This document shows, one piece after another, positions 1 through 5,334 of a stretch of DNA of 5,334 bases (position 1 is its first letter; every line of letters starts with the position of its first letter). Position numbers and translations under genes: made by a program. Origin of the DNA: JAZQLP01 sp045542755 (GTDB taxonomy: Bacteria > Bacillota > Clostridia > Oscillospirales > UBA644); assembly GCA_045542755.1 (NCBI GenBank), contig JAZQLP010000081.1, forward strand, positions 1 through 5,334, in the 5' to 3' direction. The notes under the pieces are model-generated. The model ran no database searches. It was not told the origin of the DNA and saw nothing but the letters and a program-made list of their open reading frames with translations.

Positions 1-1919
1 AGGCGTTAAAGAACGAACCCGGCGTAATCTTTTCCACCGACTATCAATACATGTGTTCCCAGGCCGGTCAGAATATGATTATCGATGCCGTAAAGGAACA
101 TAAGCTTACGGGAATAGTAGTATGCTCCTGCTCTCCCCGTATGCACGAAGCAACTTTCAGAAAAACCGCTGCCGCTGCAGGCTTGAACCCCTACATGGTA
201 GAGATTGCAAACATCCGTGAGCAGTGCTCCTGGGTACATAAGGATATTCAGGCCGGTACCGAAAAGGCTATCATTCTCGCTAAAGCGGCTGTTGCAAAGG
301 TACACCTCAATGCCCCCCTCGTTCCCGGAGAATCTCCCGTAACAAAGAGAGCTCTCGTTATCGGTGGCGGTATTGCAGGTATACAGACTGCTCTTGACAT
401 TGCAGATGCAGGCTTCCCCGTTGATATAGTTGAGAAAAATCCCACTATCGGCGGTAAGATGGCTCAGCTTGACAAGACCTTCCCCACCCTCGACTGTGCG
501 GCTTGTATACTTACCCCCAAAATGGTGGACGTTGCACAGCATGAAAAGATAAGAATCTTCTCTTACAGCGAGGTAGAAGAGGTTAACGGTTTCGTTGGAA
601 ACTTCGACGTAAAGATAAAGAAAAAAGCACGTTTCGTTAAAGAAGACCTTTGTACAGGTTGTGGTGCTTGTATAGAAAAGTGCCCCCAGAAGAAGGTTCC
701 TAACGAGTTCAACCTCGGCATGGATAACAGACGCGCAATATATATTCCTTTTGCTCAGGCAGTACCTAAGGTAGCTACCATAGACCCCGACTACTGTAAT
801 ATGCTTAAAAACGGAAAGTGCGGTCTTTGCGCCAGATTCTGTGCAGCAAAAGCAATAGATTATACCCAGAAGGATGAATTTATCCAGGAAAAATACGGTG
901 CTATCGTAGTTGCTACAGGCTTTAATCCCATAAGCATGGATAAGTTTGACGAGTTTGCATATAACCAGTCTAAGGACGTTATCACATCTCTCGAATTTGA
1001 AAGATTGACTAACGCCGCAGGCCCCACAGCAGGTAAGCTTCTCCGCCCCTCTGACGGCAAGCATCCCCACACTATCGTATTCGTTCAGTGTGTTGGCTCC
1101 AGATGTGCATCCTGCGCAGAAAAGGGTAAGGAGTATTGCTCTAAGATTTGTTGTATGTATACAGCAAAGCACGCTATGCTTACCAGAGATAAATATCCCG
1201 ATACCGACGTATACGTATTCTACATAGACGTAAGAACTCCCGGCAAGAACTTTGATGAGTTCTACCGCCGCGCAGTAGAAGAATACGGCGTACATTATAT
1301 AAAAGGTATGGTAGGTAAGGTTTCTCCCCACGGAGATAAGCTGAAGGTTCAGGCTTCTGACCTTATAGAAAACAAGCAGCTTCACATTGATGCTGACCTT
1401 GTAGTTCTGGCAGCAGCAATAGAACCAGACAAGTCTGCCCGTCCCTTGGCTACTATGCTTACAGCAAGTATGGATACAAACGACTTCTTCACAGAAGCAC
1501 ATCCCAAACTCCGTCCCGTAGAGAGCCCCACAGCCGGCGTATTCCTCTCCGGTGCTTGTCAGGGTCCCAAGGATATTCCCGAAACAGTATCTCAGGCCGG
1601 TGCGGCTGCCGCAAAGGTCATAGGCCTCTTGGCTAAGGATAAGCTTACGGGTAACCCCTGCGTTGCAAACTCCAACGAGCTTTTGTGTAACGGATGTTCT
1701 TCTTGTGAAAGAGTATGTCCCTACGGTGCTATCACTTATGAAAACAAAGAGTTCCGTATGCCCGACAGAAGCGTGGCTATTCGTCGCGTAGCAAAAGTAA
1801 ATCCTGCCGTATGTCAGGGTTGCGGTGCTTGTACGGTAGCTTGTCCCTCGGGTGCTATGGACCTGAAAGGATTTTCAAGTAATCAGATAATCGCGGAGGT
1901 AGACGCCATATGCAAGTAA
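1..1919 (+). CDS. hdrA: HdrA-like FAD / iron-sulfur subunit of heterodisulfide reductase (5' partial)
   Basis: Flavin-containing core subunit of a soluble heterodisulfide-reductase-type complex; in this family the FAD is the site of electron bifurcation. The reading frame is open to the left edge (first full codon at base 3), so the N-terminus is missing. The 638 in-window codons against a usual length near 650-660 suggest a loss of only some tens of residues. Seen in order: N-domain cysteine motifs YMCS (48-59) and CSCSPRMHE (about 123-149); a dinucleotide-binding GGGIAG (363-380) followed by the family motif FPTLDCAACILTPKM (480-524); an inserted ferredoxin domain with CxxCxxCxxxCP (651-686) and Cx7CxxCxxxC (795-842); a cysteine cluster (1089-1154) ending in YCSKICC; and two C-terminal [4Fe-4S] motifs (1686-1718, 1812-1844). 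The C-terminal FSSNQIIAEVDA fits the HdrA ending. The last 10 bases overlap the next gene. An Hdr-Flx role follows from the neighbours. No in-frame TGA, so no selenocysteine form is seen. Confidence 0.95.
   Translation, partial: ALKNEPGVIFSTDYQYMCSQAGQNMIIDAVKEHKLTGIVVCSCSPRMHEATFRKTAAAAGLNPYMVEIANIREQCSWVHKDIQAGTEKAIILAKAAVAKVHLNAPLVPGESPVTKRALVIGGGIAGIQTALDIADAGFPVDIVEKNPTIGGKMAQLDKTFPTLDCAACILTPKMVDVAQHEKIRIFSYSEVEEVNGFVGNFDVKIKKKARFVKEDLCTGCGACIEKCPQKKVPNEFNLGMDNRRAIYIPFAQAVPKVATIDPDYCNMLKNGKCGLCARFCAAKAIDYTQKDEFIQEKYGAIVVATGFNPISMDKFDEFAYNQSKDVITSLEFERLTNAAGPTAGKLLRPSDGKHPHTIVFVQCVGSRCASCAEKGKEYCSKICCMYTAKHAMLTRDKYPDTDVYVFYIDVRTPGKNFDEFYRRAVEEYGVHYIKGMVGKVSPHGDKLKVQASDLIENKQLHIDADLVVLAAAIEPDKSARPLATMLTASMDTNDFFTEAHPKLRPVESPTAGVFLSGACQGPKDIPETVSQAGAAAAKVIGLLAKDKLTGNPCVANSNELLCNGCSSCERVCPYGAITYENKEFRMPDRSVAIRRVAKVNPAVCQGCGACTVACPSGAMDLKGFSSNQIIAEVDAICK
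1895..1899 (+). promoter_or_regulatory. Ribosome binding site for flxD inside the end of hdrA
   Basis: GGAGG lies 10 bases before the ATG at 1910 and within the last codons of hdrA. This supports both that start and translational coupling of the two genes. Confidence 0.75.
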
Positions 1920-2344
1920 ATAATTACAGACCCCTTATAGTGGCGTTTTGCTGTAACTGGTGTTCCTATGCAGGTGCTGACCTTGCAGGTAACAACCGTT
2001 TGAATTATCCCGCAGACGTAAAAATAATAAGGGTTCCCTGCTCCTGCAGAGTTAATCCTATGTTTATATTAAGAGCATTCCAGCGTGGAGCAGACGGCGT
2101 AATCATCTGCGGCTGTCACCCCGGAGACTGCCACTATACTTCAGGAAACTACTTCACAAGAAGAAGAATGACCCTTCTCTTCTCCATGCTCGACTTCCTT
2201 GGAATCGAGAGAGAACGTACCCGTCTTGAATGGGTATCAGCAGCAGAAGGCGCTAAATTTGCAGCTACTATGAACGATTTTGCCGAAAAGGTAGCCGCTC
2301 TTGGCGAAAACAAGAGATTGGAGGATTTGAGATGCAAAAAATAA
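1910..2344 (+). CDS. flxD: MvhD/FlxD-like [2Fe-2S] electron-transfer subunit
   Basis: A 144-residue protein of the MvhD/FrhD family (methyl-viologen-reducing hydrogenase delta subunit), which hands electrons from an input module to HdrA through a [2Fe-2S] cluster. Family-defining motifs cover most of it: CCNWCSYAGAD (C14, C15, C18), RVPCSCRVNP (C44, C46), and GVIICGCHPGDCHYTSGN (C67, C69, C74), followed by a basic RRR near residues 84-86. The length matches stand-alone MvhD proteins; in some organisms this domain is fused to HdrA instead. The ATG at 1910 overlaps the hdrA stop by 10 bases and is preceded by GGAGG. No hydrogenase large or small subunit is nearby, so input from NAD(P)H through FlxA, not from H2, is inferred. 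The family call is firm; the flxD name rests on the gene order. Confidence 0.93.
   Translation: MQVNNYRPLIVAFCCNWCSYAGADLAGNNRLNYPADVKIIRVPCSCRVNPMFILRAFQRGADGVIICGCHPGDCHYTSGNYFTRRRMTLLFSMLDFLGIERERTRLEWVSAAEGAKFAATMNDFAEKVAALGENKRLEDLRCKK
2320..2324 (+). promoter_or_regulatory. Ribosome binding site for flxC inside flxD
   Basis: GGAGG with a 7-base spacer to the ATG at 2332. It lies within flxD coding sequence and fits the 13-base overlap, the longest in this operon. Confidence 0.75.
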
Positions 2345-3333
2345 CAAGAACCGCTTTAATTGAAAAAGCATCTGCCCTCCTTAACGACGGCACCGTTACC
2401 GCAGTTCTTGGTTGGACAGTGGGAGATTTCGAATACGACGTAACTCCTTCCCTGTTCACTGAAATAAAAGATATTGAAGCAAACTTCGTCTGGAACGATT
2501 TCTGCGGTGCAAACCTTTCAAAATACCTTGTTGCCCAGACAAAAAAGTCCGAAGGCAAAATACTGGTATTTCTCAAGCCTTGCGACACCTATAGCTTCAA
2601 TCAGCTTTTAACCGAGCACAGAATTGACCGTGAAAAGGTTTATGCTGTAGGTATCCCCTGCAACGGCATGGCCGATATTGCAAAAATAAAGGCTCTTGCA
2701 GGCGACGGTATCACCTCAATTAAAGATGAAGGAGAAAAGGTTGCCGTTCAGACATTATACGAAGACACTCCCCTTCTCCTTGATTTTGCAGAAGTTATGG
2801 CTGAAAGATGTCTTAGCTGTAAGAGCAAAAAGCACGTAGGCTATGATGAGCTTATGGGCGAAGAGGGCGAAATCCTCGACTCCAACAGATTCGACAAGGT
2901 AGAAGAACTGGAAGCTATGACTCCAGATGAAAGATTCGCTTTCTGGCAGAACGAGCTTTCCAGATGCATCAGATGTAATGCTTGCCGTGACGTATGTCCC
3001 GCTTGTACTTGCGAAAAATGCGTATTCAACAACCCCGATTCCGCTGCAGAAAACAAGGCTCCCGCAACCAGCTTTGAAGAAAAGATGTTCCACATTATCA
3101 GAGCATTCCACGTAGCGGGCAGATGTACCGACTGTGGAGAATGTTCAAGAGTATGTCCCCAAAACATTCCTCTCCACCTTCTCAATAGAAAATTTATCAA
3201 GGATATAAATACCTTCTACGGTGACTACCAGGCAGGTGAAGAGGTTGGCTTAAGAGCGCCTCTGGTAAATTATACCCTTGACGATATGGAGCCCGCAGAA
3301 GCCATTGAAAGGGGGAACGGTAAGGATGCGTAA
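2332..3333 (+). CDS. flxC: FlxC-like iron-sulfur protein with two [4Fe-4S] ferredoxin motifs
   Basis: A 333-residue soluble iron-sulfur protein, likely part of the electron wire between the NAD(P)H-oxidising FlxA and the HdrA/FlxD pair. The N-terminal half (about 1-150) carries KPCD (C84) and a further cysteine in VGIPCNG; it resembles the N-domain of the neighbouring FlxB and, less clearly, FrhB/F420-hydrogenase beta-type domains. CLSCKSKKH follows (C160, C163). The C-terminal half has two ferredoxin motifs: CIRCNACRDVCP (C212, C215, C218, C222), with extra cysteines C225, C227 and C230 right after, and CTDCGECSRVCP (C265, C268, C271, C275). The protein ends in a short acidic tail. It overlaps flxD by 13 bases and the next gene by 8. 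Iron-sulfur electron transfer is clear from the motifs. The letter C (versus B) follows the usual hdrA-flxDCBA order and is less certain. No substrate-binding site is recognisable. Confidence 0.85.
   Translation: MQKITRTALIEKASALLNDGTVTAVLGWTVGDFEYDVTPSLFTEIKDIEANFVWNDFCGANLSKYLVAQTKKSEGKILVFLKPCDTYSFNQLLTEHRIDREKVYAVGIPCNGMADIAKIKALAGDGITSIKDEGEKVAVQTLYEDTPLLLDFAEVMAERCLSCKSKKHVGYDELMGEEGEILDSNRFDKVEELEAMTPDERFAFWQNELSRCIRCNACRDVCPACTCEKCVFNNPDSAAENKAPATSFEEKMFHIIRAFHVAGRCTDCGECSRVCPQNIPLHLLNRKFIKDINTFYGDYQAGEEVGLRAPLVNYTLDDMEPAEAIERGNGKDA
3309..3315 (+). promoter_or_regulatory. Purine-rich ribosome binding site that sets the flxB start
   Basis: AAGGGGG sits 10 bases before the ATG at 3326. 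The upstream in-frame ATG at 3278 would lie 56 bases inside flxC, has no comparable site, and would add 16 residues unlike the family, so 3326 is preferred. Confidence 0.6.
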
Positions 3334-4354
3334 ATGTTTACTCTCTTCCCTTGATGCCTTTTTTGAGGCTATTGCGGATAATATGACTCTCTATCTTCCC
3401 ACAGATGATGAAGCGGGCAACTCCGTTTATACAAAGTGGGAGAAGGGCTCCAAGTGGAGCAATGCTCTTAACACAACAAAGAGCCCCAAAGATTTCTTCT
3501 TCCCCCAGGTTGAAAACCTTATGGAATTCAAGATGTCGGGCAAAGAAATAGAAATCGTTGATATCAGAGATGAAAAAGAAGATTTCGTAGTATTCGGCAT
3601 TCGCCCTTGCGACGTAAAGAGCTTTGATATTCTTGACAGAGTTTTCCTCACCGAGCCCGTAGACAGCTACTATGCTCAAAGAAGAGCCCATGGAATACTT
3701 ATTTCCGTGGCCTGCTCAAGACCTTCCGAGACCTGCTTCTGTACGACCTTCGACATCGACCCCACTTCACCCGCAGGCGATATTGCGGCTTGGAAAACGG
3801 AAACTGCCCTCTATCTTAAGGGCAACACAGAAAAGGGCGAAGCTCTTTTAAAGAAGCTTGAAGCATTCACCGAAGAGGCCGATTCTGCAGAAGTTGAAGC
3901 TCAGCAGAGCAAAACAAAAGAGATTCTCAAAAAGCTTCCCCTTGCAGACCTTAACAAGGATGCTTTCGGAGGTGGCAAAACCCAGGAACTCTTTGACGAT
4001 CCCATATGGGAAGAGATGTCAAAGACCTGTCTGGGTTGCGGAACCTGTACCTTTGTATGCCCCACCTGCCAGTGCTATGACATTAAGGACTTTAACAATG
4101 GTAAGGGCGTTATAAGATTCAGATGTTGGGACTCTTGCATGTATTCCGATTTCACAAAGATGGCACACGGAAACAACAGAAACTCTCAAAAGGAGCGTTT
4201 CCGTCAGCGCTTTATGCACAAGCTTGTATACTATCCTGAGAATAACGACGGATTGTTTAGCTGTGTAGGTTGCGGAAGATGTATCTCCCGTTGCCCCATA
4301 TCCATGAATATTGCCAAAGTAATGAGAAAGTTGGGAGGAAAAAAGGATGAATAA
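3326..4354 (+). CDS. flxB: FlxB / AsrA-like 4Fe-4S dicluster electron-transfer protein
   Basis: A 342-residue protein related to anaerobic sulfite reductase subunit A (AsrA) and similar hydrogenase iron-sulfur subunits. It is the likely electron relay directly next to FlxA, as AsrA is to AsrB. Seen: GIRPCDVKSFDILDRVF around C95; ACSRPSETCFC (C130, C137, C139); a charged, probably helical and low-conservation stretch rich in Lys and Glu (about 155-211); then CLGCGTCTFVCPTCQC (C235, C238, C241, C245, with C248 and C250), RCWDSC (C267, C271), and CVGCGRCISRCP (C313, C316, C319, C323). The last two ferredoxin motifs should bind [4Fe-4S] clusters. The start at 3326 overlaps flxC by 8 bases. No siroheme reductase (AsrC) gene is seen, and FlxD/HdrA lie upstream, so a Flx role is favoured over sulfite reduction. 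Confidence 0.88.
   Translation: MRKCLLSSLDAFFEAIADNMTLYLPTDDEAGNSVYTKWEKGSKWSNALNTTKSPKDFFFPQVENLMEFKMSGKEIEIVDIRDEKEDFVVFGIRPCDVKSFDILDRVFLTEPVDSYYAQRRAHGILISVACSRPSETCFCTTFDIDPTSPAGDIAAWKTETALYLKGNTEKGEALLKKLEAFTEEADSAEVEAQQSKTKEILKKLPLADLNKDAFGGGKTQELFDDPIWEEMSKTCLGCGTCTFVCPTCQCYDIKDFNNGKGVIRFRCWDSCMYSDFTKMAHGNNRNSQKERFRQRFMHKLVYYPENNDGLFSCVGCGRCISRCPISMNIAKVMRKLGGKKDE
4333..4338 (+). promoter_or_regulatory. Ribosome binding site for flxA
   Basis: GGGAGG with an 8-base A-rich spacer to the ATG at 4347. It lies inside the last codons of flxB. Confidence 0.75.
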
Positions 4355-5180
4355 CGTTTCTGAAACCTTAATTCCCAAAATTGGCGTAATAACCGATGTT
4401 CGTATAGACACCCCCGATATAAAGACCTTCAGAGTAGTAACTCCCGATGGCAAAAAGGCTTTTGACCACAGACCCGGACAGTGCGCTATGCTTTCCGTAC
4501 CCGGTGTTGGAGAGGCTATGTTTTCTATCACGTCCTCACCCACAAATGAGGAATATATGGAATTCTCCATCAAAAAGTGCGGATGCGTAACCGATTGGCT
4601 CCATCAGGCAGAGGTTGGCCAGCAGATAACTATCCGCGGACCTTACGGCAAGCCCTTCCCCGTAGACGATGCTTTTGCAGGACAGAACCTTCTGTTTATA
4701 GCAGGTGGTGTTGGCCTTGCTCCCCTTCGTTCAGTTATTAACTACTGTCGCCACTACCGTGACAGATACGGAAAGATAGACATCGTTTACGGCTCAAGAA
4801 GTAAAGATGACCTTCTCGATTATAAGGAGATCATTGACGAATGGGCAAACGATGAAGGTATCGACGTTCATTTGACCATTGACAATCCCCAGGAAGGCTG
4901 GGACGGCCACGTAGGCTTTGTTCCTAACTATGTAAAAGAACTTGGCTTTGATACCAATAAGACAGCCGTTCTTTGCGGTCCTCCCATCATGATCAAGTTT
5001 ACCCTTGAGGGTCTTTGTGCTCTCGGCTTTGACAAGACACAGATCTACACCACTCTTGAGCTTCGTATGAAGTGCGGTGTAGGTAAGTGCGGCAGATGTA
5101 ACGTTGGTTCTAAGTACGTATGCAAGGACGGTCCCGTGTTCCGTTGCGACGAGCTGGATGAACTGCCCAGTGAATATTAA
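4347..5180 (+). CDS. flxA: FlxA-like FAD/NAD(P)H oxidoreductase with C-terminal [2Fe-2S] site
   Basis: A 277-residue ferredoxin-NADP reductase-type protein of the PyrK/AsrB group. It should oxidise NADH or NADPH and pass electrons singly to the FlxB/FlxC clusters. Domains: FAD-binding beta-barrel (about 10-105) with RPGQ (32-35 region onwards) and the flavin motif FSITSSP (59-65); NAD(P)-binding domain with IAGGVGLAPL (118-127) and the C-terminal CGPPIM (210-215); then a PyrK-like [2Fe-2S] site Cx4CxxCx7C (C243, C248, C251, C259). The length is normal for PyrK/AsrB proteins. No PyrD (dihydroorotate dehydrogenase) or AsrC gene is adjacent, and the HdrA/FlxD/FlxC/FlxB neighbours point to the Flx input module. 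NADH is expected from known Flx complexes, but the cofactor choice cannot be read with confidence from the motifs. It overlaps flxB by 8 bases. Confidence 0.9.
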   Translation: MNNVSETLIPKIGVITDVRIDTPDIKTFRVVTPDGKKAFDHRPGQCAMLSVPGVGEAMFSITSSPTNEEYMEFSIKKCGCVTDWLHQAEVGQQITIRGPYGKPFPVDDAFAGQNLLFIAGGVGLAPLRSVINYCRHYRDRYGKIDIVYGSRSKDDLLDYKEIIDEWANDEGIDVHLTIDNPQEGWDGHVGFVPNYVKELGFDTNKTAVLCGPPIMIKFTLEGLCALGFDKTQIYTTLELRMKCGVGKCGRCNVGSKYVCKDGPVFRCDELDELPSEY

Positions 5181-5184
5181 GGAG
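5179..5184 (+). promoter_or_regulatory. Ribosome binding site for the downstream [2Fe-2S] gene
   Basis: AAGGAG overlaps the flxA stop codon and stands 7 bases before the ATG at 5192. A second in-frame ATG at 5201 has a worse spacing (16 bases), so 5192 is chosen. This supports a true gene although the reading frame is cut by the window end. Confidence 0.75.
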
Positions 5185-5191
5185 TGATAAT

Positions 5192-5334
5192 ATGGAAAAT
5201 ATGGTAAATATATTTCTCTTCGGTAAGAAGTACTCTGTTCCGGAGAATCTGACAATTATGACCGCTATGGAATATGCGGGTTATCAGCTGGTACGCGGTT
5301 GCGGTTGCCGTAACGGCTTCTGCGGCGCTTGCGC
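5192..5334 (+). CDS. [2Fe-2S] ferredoxin-like domain protein (3' partial)
   Basis: The first 47 full codons of a gene that leaves the window. The protein begins MENMVNIFLFGKKYSVPENL and has a beta-strand-rich ferredoxin-like N-terminus ending in RGCGCRNGFCGAC. Cysteines C39, C44 and C47 give Cx4CxxC, the plant-type [2Fe-2S] pattern; the CRxGxCGxC form resembles succinate dehydrogenase/fumarate reductase iron-sulfur subunits and small (2Fe-2S)-binding proteins. C37 is an extra cysteine beside the motif. The fourth ligand would lie beyond the edge. An 11-base gap after flxA and a good ribosome binding site place it in the same operon. It may be an added electron carrier or acceptor adaptor for the Flx-Hdr complex, or the first part of a larger [2Fe-2S]/[4Fe-4S] protein. 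Total length and function cannot be stated. Confidence 0.8.
   Translation, partial: MENMVNIFLFGKKYSVPENLTIMTAMEYAGYQLVRGCGCRNGFCGAC

Noticed and set aside
6..1502. A 498-codon open frame on the minus strand opposite hdrA
   Set aside because: It lies directly antisense to a clear HdrA with all expected motifs. Its cysteine- and tyrosine-rich translation is the reverse complement of frequent GCA, GTA and ACA codons, and no family motif or domain is seen. Codon bias in hdrA explains the lack of stops.
102..1650. Similar short strings around AAGCTTACGGG at about 102-112 and 1641-1651
   Set aside because: Both encode Lys-Leu-Thr-Gly in the same reading frame of hdrA and are explained by codon preference. 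No extended repeat is present.
3278..3325. Longer flxB start at 3278
   Set aside because: It would add 16 residues read from inside flxC in another frame, with no good ribosome binding site. The start at 3326 has a purine-rich site and gives an overlap like the other joints.
4019..4573. Minus-strand open frame of 184 codons across the flxB/flxA joint, and other minus-strand frames at 2755-3200, 3338-3691 and 4794-5255
   Set aside because: All are opposite well-supported genes, carry no recognisable motif and lack independent evidence of translation.
3326..5180. Dissimilatory sulfite reductase (AsrAB) reading of the last two complete genes
   Set aside because: The proteins are AsrA- and AsrB-like, but no AsrC siroheme subunit follows; the gene after flxA is a [2Fe-2S] protein, and HdrA/FlxD are fused into the same overlapping operon.
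1..5334. Possible CRISPR array, tRNA, riboswitch or internal terminator
   Set aside because: The window is coding almost end to end, with a single 11-base gap between genes. No repeat array, tRNA-like fold or GC hairpin followed by a T run was found.

Overview
The window is a densely packed plus-strand operon fragment with six protein-coding genes. Both the first and the last run off the ends. Five of them form an HdrA-FlxDCBA module: a flavin-based, putatively electron-bifurcating NADH dehydrogenase / heterodisulfide-reductase-type complex. The sixth begins a protein with a [2Fe-2S] motif. All genes are cytoplasmic iron-sulfur or flavin redox proteins; no signal peptides or membrane segments were seen. 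No RNA gene, mobile element, CRISPR array or extended noncoding stretch is visible. Every gene joint is either a short overlap or an 11-base gap.

Layout: 1-1919, HdrA-like FAD/multi-[4Fe-4S] protein (N-terminus off the window); 1910-2344, MvhD/FlxD-like [2Fe-2S] protein; 2332-3333, FlxC-like protein with two ferredoxin-type clusters; 3326-4354, FlxB/AsrA-like protein with two ferredoxin-type clusters; 4347-5180, FlxA-like FAD/NAD(P)H oxidoreductase with a C-terminal [2Fe-2S] site; 5192-5334, start of a small [2Fe-2S] domain protein.

How they probably work together (inference from the families): FlxA takes a hydride from NADH (or NADPH) on its flavin and passes electrons through its [2Fe-2S] site to the FlxB and FlxC clusters. 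FlxD then feeds them into HdrA. The HdrA FAD is the expected bifurcating site, sending one electron to low-potential ferredoxin and the other to a higher-potential acceptor, normally through HdrB and HdrC. HdrB and HdrC are not in this window. If present they should lie just upstream of hdrA or beyond the right end, so the final acceptor cannot be read from this sequence.

Organism: a strict anaerobe is implied by the number of oxygen-sensitive clusters and the Flx-Hdr module. Strong GGAGG-type ribosome binding sites, moderate base composition, frequent AGA arginine codons and CCC proline codons, and the fermentative type of module fit a clostridial (Bacillota) bacterium. This is only a tentative inference, because Flx-Hdr loci also occur in sulfate reducers and other anaerobes. 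The system resembles a described one (FlxABCD-HdrABC). The less ordinary points are the appended [2Fe-2S] gene, the unknown acceptor, the apparent FlxB/FlxC paralogy, and an extra cysteine pair in HdrA.
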